Source of the DNA: UBA4644 sp900555855 | GTDB taxonomy: Bacteria; Bacillota; Clostridia; Oscillospirales; Butyricicoccaceae | Length of the DNA stretch: 9,191 bases | Direction: 5' to 3' | Assembly: GCA_052289195.1 (NCBI GenBank) | Contig: DAWAJD010000052.1 | Coordinates: forward strand, 1-9,191 | Shown here: positions 1 to 6,146 of the stretch, piece by piece | Layout: the number at the start of each line of letters is the position of its first letter | How positions within the stretch are numbered: the first letter of the stretch is position 1 | Notes under the pieces: generated by a model | The model's input: only the letters and a program-made list of their open reading frames with translations | Told to the model about the DNA's origin: nothing | Database searches by the model: none | Translations under genes and position numbers: made by a program

Positions 1-634
1 TCTCCTGGGTGGCGTAGGTGCCGCCGAAGCCCTCGGTGGTAGCGCCGTAAGGCACATAGTCCAGCAGGGACTGGCCGGTGGTACGGATCACAGCGATGAT
101 GTCAGCGCCCTGCTTGGCGCCGGCCTTGGCCTGGATGATATCCTCGTAGATATTGCCGGTGGCAACGATGATATACAGATAGGGGCCTTCCTTGTCGCCG
201 AATTCCTTCAGGAACTCGTTGCGGGTGGCCACATTCTGATTGATGCGCTCCAGCGTGGCGTTGACCACGGGCATGATGGCGGCGCGGATCTCCTCGGCAG
301 TGTGAACGGGCACACGGCTCAGGTCGATCTCACCGGCATTGACCTTCTCGGCCACGGTCTGGGGATCGCAATGATATTCCGCCATGGCGTTGCCGATATA
401 GAAGGCGGCGCCGCCGGGCAGGATACCTTTTTCCAGCATATGATCGACAACGACGTTGGGCAGCGGCACTTCTACATCGTTCACGCCGTCGATGCCGAGC
501 AGGCGGCAAACGGCCCGCTCGACAGTGACGGTGGTATGAACATCAATGAATTGCTGCACATCGTCGGCGACCTTGGAAGCGCTGGCGCGAGCTTTCGCCA
601 CCAGCTCAAGATTCAAATTCAGTTTGCTTTCCAT
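1..634 (-). CDS. kamD: Lysine 5,6-aminomutase alpha subunit, N-terminal part (cut by window edge)
   Basis: The large subunit of the adenosylcobalamin- and PLP-dependent enzyme that moves the terminal amino group of beta-lysine to give 3,5-diaminohexanoate. Only 211 codons are present of a protein usually about 515 long; the rest, and the expected kamE, lie off the left edge. The frame begins MESKLNLNLE and stays open to base 2. Family-typical stretches are PNVVVDHMLEKG (60-71), LPGGAAFYIGNAMAEYHCDP (72-91) and RTTGQSLLDYVPYGATTEGF (184-203). From memory of the family structure, Arg184 and Ser189 sit at PLP-contacting positions, the barrel of this subunit holds PLP and substrate, and KamE supplies the PLP lysine and binds B12. 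An AAAGG ribosome site lies 8 bases before the ATG. The gene starts 21 bases after kamA ends, so the two are probably co-transcribed. The identification is firm; completeness cannot be judged here. Confidence 0.93.
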   Translation of the reverse strand, partial: MESKLNLNLELVAKARASASKVADDVQQFIDVHTTVTVERAVCRLLGIDGVNDVEVPLPNVVVDHMLEKGILPGGAAFYIGNAMAEYHCDPQTVAEKVNAGEIDLSRVPVHTAEEIRAAIMPVVNATLERINQNVATRNEFLKEFGDKEGPYLYIIVATGNIYEDIIQAKAGAKQGADIIAVIRTTGQSLLDYVPYGATTEGFGGTYATQE

Positions 635-655
635 ACTTCGCCTTTCTGATGTGAC

Positions 656-1909
656 TTATTTGACGTGACGGTCTCTTCTCAGCAGCTTGGTGGGCTCCAG
701 ATAACGCTGCTCGGTGCCCTGCGCGACCCAGGCCACACCGGTCTTTTCAGCCTTGCGCTTGCCGGTGCAGACATCGCAATGGCAGTTCTGCACATAGTGC
801 TCAGGCTCTGTGTAGGAGGTGATCACACCCTCAAAGTTCCGCAGGATGACCTTGCGCGGCGTCTGAGAGATCACATAATTGGGCATGACGGGCGTCTTGC
901 CGCCGCCGCCGGGAGCGTCGACCACGAAGGTGGGCACGCAGTAGCCGGAGGTATGGCCGCGGAGCGCTTCCATGATCTCGATGCCCTTGGAGACGGGCGT
1001 CCGGAAATGGCTCAGGCCCAGAGAGGGATCGCAGGCATAGATGTAGTAGGGACGGACACGGATGCGCACCAGCTCGTTGACCAGCTTGAGCATCACATGG
1101 ACGCAGTCGTTGACGCCGGCCAGCAGAACGCTCTGGTTGCCCAGGGGGATACCGGCGTCAGCCAGCATGGCCGTAGCCTTGGCGGCTTCCTCGGTGATCT
1201 CGTTGGGGGTGTTGAAGTGGGTGTTCAGCCAGACGGGATGATACTTCTTCAGCATATTGCACAGCTCGGGGGTGATGCGCTGGGGCATAACGACGGGCGT
1301 GCGGGAGCCCATACGGATGATCTCCACATGGGGGATGGCGCGGAGCTTCTTGATGATGTATTCCAGCATCTCGTCGGAGACCATCAGACAGTCGCCGCCA
1401 GACAGCAGCACATCGCGGACCTCGGGATGGGCAGCCACATATTCGATGCACTTGTCGATCTGCGCCGTGGGGACTTCGCAGTCGTGCTGGCCGGCGAAGC
1501 GGCGGCGGGTGCAGTGACGGCAATACATGGAGCACTGGTCAGTGATCAGCAGCAGGACGCGGTCGGGATAACGATGGGTCAGGCCCGGGCAGGGAGAGTC
1601 GGTATCCTCGTGCAGGGGGTCGGCATCCTCGTAGTCCGCAAACTCCAGCTCGTGGCCGGTGGGGATCGCCTGCTTGCGGATGGGATCATAGGGATCGTTT
1701 AGATCGATCAGGGACAGATAGTAGGGGGTGATGGCCATACGCAGCTTGCCCAGCGTCGTCGCAACGCCCTCTTCCTCTTCAGCGGTCAGGTTGACATACT
1801 TTTTCAGCTCTTCCAGCGTCTCGATGCGATTTTCGACTTGCCAATGCCAGTCATTCCACTGTTCCGCAGGAATGTCCAGAAACAGACCGTTTTCTCTGCT
1901 CTTTCTCAT
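656..1909 (-). CDS. kamA: Lysine 2,3-aminomutase (radical SAM, PLP)
   Basis: Converts L-lysine to L-beta-lysine, the first step of the fermentation, in the cytoplasm. The protein has 417 residues, the size of the clostridial enzyme (416) and longer than the EpmB-type paralogue (about 340). The radical SAM cluster motif is Cys126-x3-Cys130-x2-Cys133. Lys338, in a glycine-rich PGGGGKTP, is the PLP lysine. Relative to Clostridium subterminale numbering, every key residue is shifted by one. Arg135 should bind the substrate carboxylate, and Asp294 and Asp331 should bind the side-chain amino group. Retention of both aspartates argues against glutamate 2,3-aminomutase, where they are replaced. Cys269, Cys376, Cys378 and Cys381 match the zinc site that joins subunits. 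A GGAG ribosome site stands about 10 bases before the ATG. A 97-base gap with a strong hairpin separates it from kdd; kamD follows after 21 bases. Confidence 0.96.
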   Translation of the reverse strand: MRKSRENGLFLDIPAEQWNDWHWQVENRIETLEELKKYVNLTAEEEEGVATTLGKLRMAITPYYLSLIDLNDPYDPIRKQAIPTGHELEFADYEDADPLHEDTDSPCPGLTHRYPDRVLLLITDQCSMYCRHCTRRRFAGQHDCEVPTAQIDKCIEYVAAHPEVRDVLLSGGDCLMVSDEMLEYIIKKLRAIPHVEIIRMGSRTPVVMPQRITPELCNMLKKYHPVWLNTHFNTPNEITEEAAKATAMLADAGIPLGNQSVLLAGVNDCVHVMLKLVNELVRIRVRPYYIYACDPSLGLSHFRTPVSKGIEIMEALRGHTSGYCVPTFVVDAPGGGGKTPVMPNYVISQTPRKVILRNFEGVITSYTEPEHYVQNCHCDVCTGKRKAEKTGVAWVAQGTEQRYLEPTKLLRRDRHVK

Positions 1910-1957
1910 AGCAATCTTGCTCCTTTATTTGTTAAAAAATTGACATTTCTTAGGCTG

Positions 1958-1987
1958 AAACCTGCAGGAGTACGCTCCTGCAGGTTT
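1958..1987 (-). other. Perfect 13-bp inverted repeat (RNA hairpin) between kdd and kamA
   Basis: The arms AAACCTGCAGGAG (1958-1970) and CTCCTGCAGGTTT (1975-1987) are exact reverse complements around a 4-base loop. Read on the minus strand the hairpin lies 19 bases after the kdd stop and about 48 bases before the kamA start. It is not a standard intrinsic terminator. After the stem the transcript reads CAGCC, and the nearest T run (six T) is about 20 bases further on. It could be a partial terminator, an RNase barrier that changes the ratio of kdd to kamA message, or a dispersed palindromic repeat. The structure is certain; the role is not known. Confidence 0.7.
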
Positions 1988-2006
1988 GAAGCTCTATTTG
2001 GTTCGA

Positions 2007-3056
2007 TTAGACGTACTTCTCGTCGAACAGCTTGCGCAGCTTGGGAGACTTGCGCAGGACATCCAGCGTGATCTGAGCATGGTTCTTGGTGTAGCCATTG
2101 CCGATGATCATGGTGACATCCTTGCCGATACCCTCAGCGCCCAGAGCAGCCTTGGTGAAGCTGGTGGCCATGGAGAAGAAGTAGACCAGACCGTCGTCAT
2201 GGACGGGCAGGATGGCGGACATCTCACAGGACTCGATGTTGACGCAGCAGATGGACAGATCGTATTCCTTGCCGTCGTTGACCTTCAGGGCCTCGTCCAT
2301 GACCTGAACGGGCTTGGTGCAGTCAGCAACGATGACATCGGTATAGACGCCCAGCTCCAGCAGATCGGGAACCTGCTTGGGATTGCGGACAACGCCCACG
2401 ACCTTGCCCTTGGGGCCGACCTTCTGCATGGCCTCATAGCCGCACAGAACGCCAGACTTGCCGTTGGCGCCCAGGATCAGGACGCTGTCGCCTTCCTTGG
2501 GCAGCTTGCGGGCCTGCGCAGGAGCGCCGGCCACATCCAGAGCGGCCAGAGCCAGAGCCTCGGACATATCATCGGGCATCTTGGCATACAGGGCAGACTC
2601 AAACAGAACAGCCTTACCAACGATATCAACGCGGTCGATATCCTTGTGGATGGCCAGGATCTTCTCGATCTTGAGGGGAGTCATGGACAGGGAGACCAGG
2701 GAGACGATCTTGTCGCCGACCTTCAGGTCGAAGCCGGGCTTGGCCAGCAGGTCCTCGCCGATGCGGGCGACGACACCCTTGAACATACCGCCGGAACCGG
2801 TGACGGGGTTCTGCTGCTTGCCGCGCTCCGCGACGATACCCATGATCATTTCGCCGATCTTCTTCTCATCGCCGCCACAGGCTTCTTCGATCTGCGTGAA
2901 GGAAGCGGAGTCGATGTTCAGAGAAGTAACATCACAGATGATCTCGTTGGAATACTCTTTGGTCATGTCGTTGTCGACCTTCCAGGCGGCCTGGGTCAGA
3001 ACGCCCTGGGGCTCGATCACGCGGTGTGCGCCGTACTTATTGCCTTTCATGGACAT
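2007..3056 (-). CDS. kdd: L-erythro-3,5-diaminohexanoate dehydrogenase
   Basis: Oxidises and deaminates 3,5-diaminohexanoate to 5-amino-3-oxohexanoate using NAD(P)+, third step of the pathway. The 349 residues match the usual length of about 346. The N-terminal half (about 1-180) resembles the catalytic domain of medium-chain dehydrogenases, with HRVIEPQGVLTQAAWKVDN near the start. The Rossmann domain opens with the fingerprint GDSVLILGANGKSG (189-202), which carries the nucleotide-binding glycines. NGYTKNHAQITLDVLRKSP near the C-terminus is typical of the family. Met1 is favoured over Met3 because an AGGAGG at 3065-3070 lies 8 bases before it. The gene follows kce after 32 bases, within the lysine-switched operon. 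Placement between kce and kamA makes the assignment secure; cofactor preference (NAD or NADP) was not judged from sequence. Confidence 0.95.
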   Translation of the reverse strand: MSMKGNKYGAHRVIEPQGVLTQAAWKVDNDMTKEYSNEIICDVTSLNIDSASFTQIEEACGGDEKKIGEMIMGIVAERGKQQNPVTGSGGMFKGVVARIGEDLLAKPGFDLKVGDKIVSLVSLSMTPLKIEKILAIHKDIDRVDIVGKAVLFESALYAKMPDDMSEALALAALDVAGAPAQARKLPKEGDSVLILGANGKSGVLCGYEAMQKVGPKGKVVGVVRNPKQVPDLLELGVYTDVIVADCTKPVQVMDEALKVNDGKEYDLSICCVNIESCEMSAILPVHDDGLVYFFSMATSFTKAALGAEGIGKDVTMIIGNGYTKNHAQITLDVLRKSPKLRKLFDEKYV

Positions 3057-3088
3057 ATTGGTTTCCTCCTAAAAAATTGTTTAATGAC

Positions 3089-3910
3089 TTACTTCTTCAG
3101 GCCCAGGATCTCGCGGGCCTCAGCGGGGGTAGCGATCTCGCGGCCCAGCAGCTTGGCGAAGGCCACGACCTTCTCCACCAGCTCGCCGTTGGACTTGGCC
3201 TTGACGCCGCGCTCCATGTAGATGTTGTCTTCGAAGCCGACGCGGACATGGCCGCCCATGATGATGCCGGTGGCGACCATGGGCCAGGCGCCGCGGCCGA
3301 CGCCAGTAACGGTCCAGGTAGAGCCGGCGGGGATCTTGTTGACCAAGAAGGCCAAATTCTCAGGCGTGGCGGGCGTGCAGCCGTTGACGCCCAGGACGAA
3401 GTTGAACTGCATGGGAGCGCCGGGGACCAAGCCCTTCTTGGCCATGTTCAGGACGGTATCCAGATGGCCGATCTCGAAGCACTCGTACTCGGGCTTGATA
3501 TGGTTCTCGATCATGCGCTTGCCGAAGGCACGCATGGTGGGCATATCGTTGACGAAGATATCGTCGCCGAAGTTGCAGGTGCCGCAGTCCAGCGTCGCCA
3601 TTTCAGGCATCAGCTCGGTGGGCTGCAGACGCTCTTCGGGGGTCATGCCGGTGGCGCCGCCGGTAGAGGGGATCAGGATCGCGCCGGGACAGGCTTCCTG
3701 AATGGCGGGCAGGATTTCGGCGAAGCGGGCCTTGGACTGGGTGGGCGTGCCGTCGTCCTCGCGGACATGGACATGGATGACAGCGGCGCCGGCGTCGTAA
3801 GCGGCCTTGGCCTCGCGGATCATTTCTTCCTTGGTGTAGGGAACGGCGGGGTTATGCTCTTTGGTAACTTCCGCGCCGCAGATGGCAGCGGTGATGATCA
3901 GTTTTTCCAT
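3089..3910 (-). CDS. kce: 3-keto-5-aminohexanoate cleavage enzyme (BKACE family)
   Basis: Reacts 5-amino-3-oxohexanoate with acetyl-CoA to give acetoacetate and L-3-aminobutyryl-CoA, fourth step of the pathway. It is a zinc TIM-barrel protein of the former DUF849 family, 273 residues, normal length. The metal site is visible as His46 and His48 in VIHVHVRE and Glu227 in HVRVGFEDN. Glu14, Ser82 in IPSTGG, Thr106, Arg223 and Asp228 match the catalytic and substrate residues known for the Cloacimonas enzyme, allowing a three-residue shift at the C-terminal end. Related BKACE enzymes accept other beta-keto acids, so the substrate is fixed here by the neighbours kal and kdd. The ribosome site AGGTGA lies just before the ATG, inside the 19-base gap after kal, so translation of the two is probably coupled. 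Confidence 0.95.
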   Translation of the reverse strand: MEKLIITAAICGAEVTKEHNPAVPYTKEEMIREAKAAYDAGAAVIHVHVREDDGTPTQSKARFAEILPAIQEACPGAILIPSTGGATGMTPEERLQPTELMPEMATLDCGTCNFGDDIFVNDMPTMRAFGKRMIENHIKPEYECFEIGHLDTVLNMAKKGLVPGAPMQFNFVLGVNGCTPATPENLAFLVNKIPAGSTWTVTGVGRGAWPMVATGIIMGGHVRVGFEDNIYMERGVKAKSNGELVEKVVAFAKLLGREIATPAEAREILGLKK

Positions 3911-3929
3911 AATCTCACCTCAAAGGGGC

Positions 3930-4325
3930 TTATTCCTTGACCTGCTTGCCGCGCTGACGGTCCTTGACGACCACGCAGGTGCCGGACGCACGGCAGACCA
4001 CCACGGGCTCAGCCAGAACATCGCAGGCAGAATCGTTGATGTCGGGACGGGGCGTGATGACTTTCTTGGCGACGAAGGTCATCTTGCGGGAGGTGTTGCC
4101 GACATTGGTGATCTCGCCGGTAGCCTCGATATAATCGCCGGCATGAACGGGAGCCATGAACTCGACTTCGTCATAAGCCTTGAACAGGCCCTCGTCGCCG
4201 TCGTTCATGATCAGCAGCTCGGTAGCCACATCGCCGAACAGGTGCAGCATATGCGCGCCGTCCACCAGCTGTCCGCCGTAATGTGCATCCTCGGCGCCCA
4301 TTCTCAGTCTGATCATAGATTTCAT
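3930..4325 (-). CDS. kal: 3-aminobutyryl-CoA ammonia lyase
   Basis: Removes ammonia from L-3-aminobutyryl-CoA to give crotonyl-CoA, which enters butyrate formation. It is a small hotdog-fold protein of 131 residues, the family's usual size. Signature stretches are DAHYGGQLVDGAHMLHLFGD (13-32), part of the central helix and active site region, and EFMAPVHAGDYIEATGEI (55-72), the PV..GD pattern seen in hotdog CoA enzymes. It is the first gene after the promoter and riboswitch, so it defines the start of the regulated operon. The start at 4325 is chosen because AGGAGG at 4334-4339 lies 8 bases upstream; Met4 would be too far. A hotdog thioesterase is the main alternative from fold alone, but the pathway context and the HYGGQLVDG block support Kal. 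Confidence 0.93.
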   Translation of the reverse strand: MKSMIRLRMGAEDAHYGGQLVDGAHMLHLFGDVATELLIMNDGDEGLFKAYDEVEFMAPVHAGDYIEATGEITNVGNTSRKMTFVAKKVITPRPDINDSACDVLAEPVVVCRASGTCVVVKDRQRGKQVKE

Positions 4326-4373
4326 GATAGTTTCCTCCTAAGTTTTATTTGAATTTGTGATTACACGCAAAGG

Positions 4374-4420
4374 AAAAAGCGCTATGGAACAGCGGGACAG
4401 GCTTCCTTCCAATAGCGCTT
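4374..4420 (-). terminator. Intrinsic terminator sharing an arm with riboswitch helix P1
   Basis: On the minus strand AAGCGCTATTGGAA (4420 to 4407) pairs with TTCCATAGCGCTT (4389 to 4377). This gives 13 pairs with one bulged T and a 17-base loop. The stem runs into TTTTT (4378-4374), then CC and TTT. The U tract is moderate rather than ideal. The 5' arm contains the whole 3' strand of aptamer helix P1 (4415-4410), so terminator and P1 cannot form together. Without that shared arm only a 4-bp stem would remain, so the terminator depends on P1 being open. It lies about 50 bases before the kal start codon. Confidence 0.8.
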
Positions 4421-4576
4421 CATGTCAACATGACAGTCACACCGCCCTGAGCGTTGTGCCCAAGCCGGCCCGGCAGGCTCCGGACAGGCTTTCGGCAAAA
4501 AACCCATTCCCCTGCCGCCTCCGAAAGGCCTTTTCGTTGTCATCGGCAGGATACCTCGTTTTTTGCGCCTCTATTG
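4410..4576 (-). promoter_or_regulatory. Lysine riboswitch aptamer (L box)
   Basis: In transcript direction, P1 is CAATAG (4576-4571) with CTATTG (4415-4410). P2a is GGC plus A6C (4569-4558, GC bulged) with GT6GCC (4503-4494). An internal loop GAGGTAT facing GGAATGG corresponds to the loop E region. P2b is CCTGCCG (4550-4544) with CGGCAGG (4517-4511), then a small CGAAA/TTTCG hairpin with loop AGGCC. P3 pairs 4491-4480 with 4462-4473, one mismatch, loop AGCCTG. P4 is 4458-4438 and P5 is 4433-4420. Conserved blocks of the family are present: TAGAGGCGCAA, GGGGAA, GCCGAAAG, CTGTCA and GCGCTAT, in the order seen in Bacillus subtilis lysC. L2 AGGC can pair with L3 GCCT, the expected kissing contact. 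The 167-base length is normal. Position upstream of lysine-degrading genes agrees with lysine as ligand. Confidence 0.93.
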
Positions 4577-4596
4577 CAAATATATTCTTTTTTCGC

Positions 4597-4615
4597 GGAA
4601 GAAAAGCCCTCTTCC
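4597..4615 (-). other. Small hairpin at the 5' end of the leader
   Basis: GGAAGA and TCTTCC (4615-4610 and 4602-4597 on the minus strand) can form a 6-bp stem with a 7-base loop within a few bases of the predicted transcription start. It lies outside the riboswitch aptamer and has no U tract behind it, so it is not a terminator. A 5' stabilising hairpin is one possible role. It is short enough to be chance. Confidence 0.3.
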
Positions 4616-4624
4616 CTGCTTATG

Positions 4625-4653
4625 ATTATAAGTTATTGCCGATTTTCTGTCAA
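4625..4653 (-). promoter_or_regulatory. Consensus sigma-A promoter of the kal-kce-kdd-kamA-kamD operon
   Basis: On the minus strand a -35 TTGACA (4653-4648) and a -10 TATAAT (4630-4625) are both exact consensus and separated by exactly 17 bases. The flank upstream of -35 is A/T-rich (GGAAAAATCTAT), like a weak UP element. The start of transcription should fall near 4617-4619, giving a leader of about 290 bases before kal, nearly all of it riboswitch and terminator. The -35 begins 23 bases after the kamC stop codon. Such a strong promoter fits a design in which control is exerted after initiation, by the leader RNA. Confidence 0.9.
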
Positions 4654-4676
4654 TAGATTTTTCCATGGATTTTCTG

Positions 4677-6143
4677 TTAAATCCCGTAATTTTCTTCCAC
4701 CATTTTCAATATCTCCGGCCGCATCCCCAGCAGGCGGCAGATGTTCAGGGCGTCCCGCGGGCAGTCCTGCCGCCCCTCCACCCGGTAAAGGCCGTAATTC
4801 ATGTGCCGGGCGATGAGCTCCACGCCCACATCGTCTCCCGCCTGGGCGATCTCCGTCTGGAGCCGGTCCACATCCAGATCCTTCAGGCCGATGACCTGAT
4901 AGTGGGCGCTGCCCCGCTGGGCCACATTGTCATAATGGGTCGCCAGCACAGTGACGGCGTTGGCCCCGTTCAGATAGGAGGTCACTGCCTGAACGATGGC
5001 CGCGCCCTCGTCGGGGTTGGTGCCCCGGGCAAACTCGTCCAGCAGGATAAAGGCAAAGCCCTCCGGCAGCCGGCGGATCACCTGATTGAAGCGGACGATC
5101 TCCCCGCCGAAGCTGGAAAGGCCCCGGTCGATGGATTCCAGATCCTCCGAGATGATATGCATGCTGTCAAACAGCGGGACCTCCGCCGCCGCGGCAAAGG
5201 GGAAAAAGCCGCACTGAGTCAGCAGGATATTCAGGGCGATGGTCTTCAGCGCCACGCTCTTGCCGCCCATGTTGGCGCCGGTGATGACGGTGGCGCCCTT
5301 TTCCAGCGCGATGGAGACCGGCGTGAAGCGCTTGCCCTTTTCCTCCAGCACATCGGCGATCTGGGGGTTGATCATGTCCTCCATCCGCAGGCTGGCTTCC
5401 GTGAGCCGGGGCATGACGCCGCCGTATTTTTTCGCCAGCCCGGCCTTTTCTACAGTCAGGTCGATGTCCGCCACTGCGTCCATATTGTGCAGCATGGCGT
5501 CCAGATAGGGGCGCAGCTTTTCGGAGAGCTGGCCGCGAACCACCATCTCCTCGTGCTCCTCCTCTGCCGCCGCCAAAACGCGGCGGGCCAGCAGCGCCTC
5601 CTTCTCCTCCCCGCCGGGCAGACGGCGGATCTGATCCTCCAGATCCTTTTTTGCCTTGCGGGCGGTGCGCAGCCGGGGAGAATAGCTGTCGCTGATATAA
5701 AAGGTCGCGATGCGGTTGCGCTCCGGATCCAGCAGATCCAGCGCATCCCGGGTGTCCTCCAGAGAAACGCCTTCCAGCGCCAGCACCTGCTGCACCCGCT
5801 GAAACTGCGGCAGGATCTCATCGGTCTGCAGCAGGAAGCGCTTGACCTCAAACAGCTCGATCTCGTTCAGCGCCGCCTCCCGGCATTTGTTCACGGTCAG
5901 ACGGATATTTTTCATGGTCATGAAGGTGCTGAGCATCTTGTTCAGCGGCTCCCGGCAGCGGTCCTCCCCCTCCAGGACCCGGCGGATATTGTTCAGCTGC
6001 CGCAAAAGCTCCGGCCGCTGCTCCGGCGAATAGGGCTGCAGCAGGCGGACGGCCTCCTCGCCGTAGGGCGAGCAGGGCCGCAGGGCGTCCATCACATATT
6101 GAAAGCCGATGTTTTCCTTTTGGGCGAATTTCAGTTCGATCAT
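4677..6143 (-). CDS. kamC: MutS-like ATPase, lysine 5,6-aminomutase reactivase subunit
   Basis: A MutS-family ATPase of 488 residues, associated with lysine and ornithine aminomutase clusters. It is thought, with KamB, to reactivate the B12-dependent aminomutase by driving off damaged cobalamin. The C-terminal ATPase domain is intact: Walker A GANMGGKS (289-296), the SSFGGEI block (343-349), Walker B ILLDE (366-370) followed by FARGTNPDEGAAI, and the switch histidine in ATHYD (403). The N-terminal half is helical and charged (about 30-220). It has no sign of the MutS mismatch-reading domain or of the Smr nuclease of MutS2, so DNA repair is unlikely. The ATG follows the kamB stop after three bases, and its GGAGG site lies inside the end of kamB, so the pair should be translationally coupled. 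The family match is sure; the reactivase role comes from family knowledge and context. Confidence 0.85.
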   Translation of the reverse strand: MIELKFAQKENIGFQYVMDALRPCSPYGEEAVRLLQPYSPEQRPELLRQLNNIRRVLEGEDRCREPLNKMLSTFMTMKNIRLTVNKCREAALNEIELFEVKRFLLQTDEILPQFQRVQQVLALEGVSLEDTRDALDLLDPERNRIATFYISDSYSPRLRTARKAKKDLEDQIRRLPGGEEKEALLARRVLAAAEEEHEEMVVRGQLSEKLRPYLDAMLHNMDAVADIDLTVEKAGLAKKYGGVMPRLTEASLRMEDMINPQIADVLEEKGKRFTPVSIALEKGATVITGANMGGKSVALKTIALNILLTQCGFFPFAAAAEVPLFDSMHIISEDLESIDRGLSSFGGEIVRFNQVIRRLPEGFAFILLDEFARGTNPDEGAAIVQAVTSYLNGANAVTVLATHYDNVAQRGSAHYQVIGLKDLDVDRLQTEIAQAGDDVGVELIARHMNYGLYRVEGRQDCPRDALNICRLLGMRPEILKMVEENYGI

Positions 6144-6146
6144 AGG

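Noticed and set aside
665..1702. A 345-codon plus-strand frame opposite kamA
   Set aside because: Antisense shadow of kamA, which has every catalytic residue in place.
1940..1945. TTGACA on the plus strand between kamA and kdd (possible antisense promoter)
   Set aside because: No -10-like sequence lies at a suitable distance; the spacer runs into the GC-rich palindrome.
1986..3221. A 411-codon plus-strand frame opposite kdd
   Set aside because: Antisense shadow of kdd and the end of kce. The protein is Asp, Gly and Leu repeats without motifs, and no ribosome site was identified.
4382..4543. A 53-codon minus-strand frame inside the riboswitch, with GAGGT upstream of its ATG (possible leader peptide)
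   Set aside because: The sequence is explained by aptamer and terminator pairing. The predicted peptide is not lysine-rich and the GAGGT is part of the loop E region.
4326..4620. Cobalamin riboswitch in the leader, considered because KamDE needs B12
   Set aside because: No B12-box-like GCCACTG is present, and the fold accounts for the region as a lysine aptamer.
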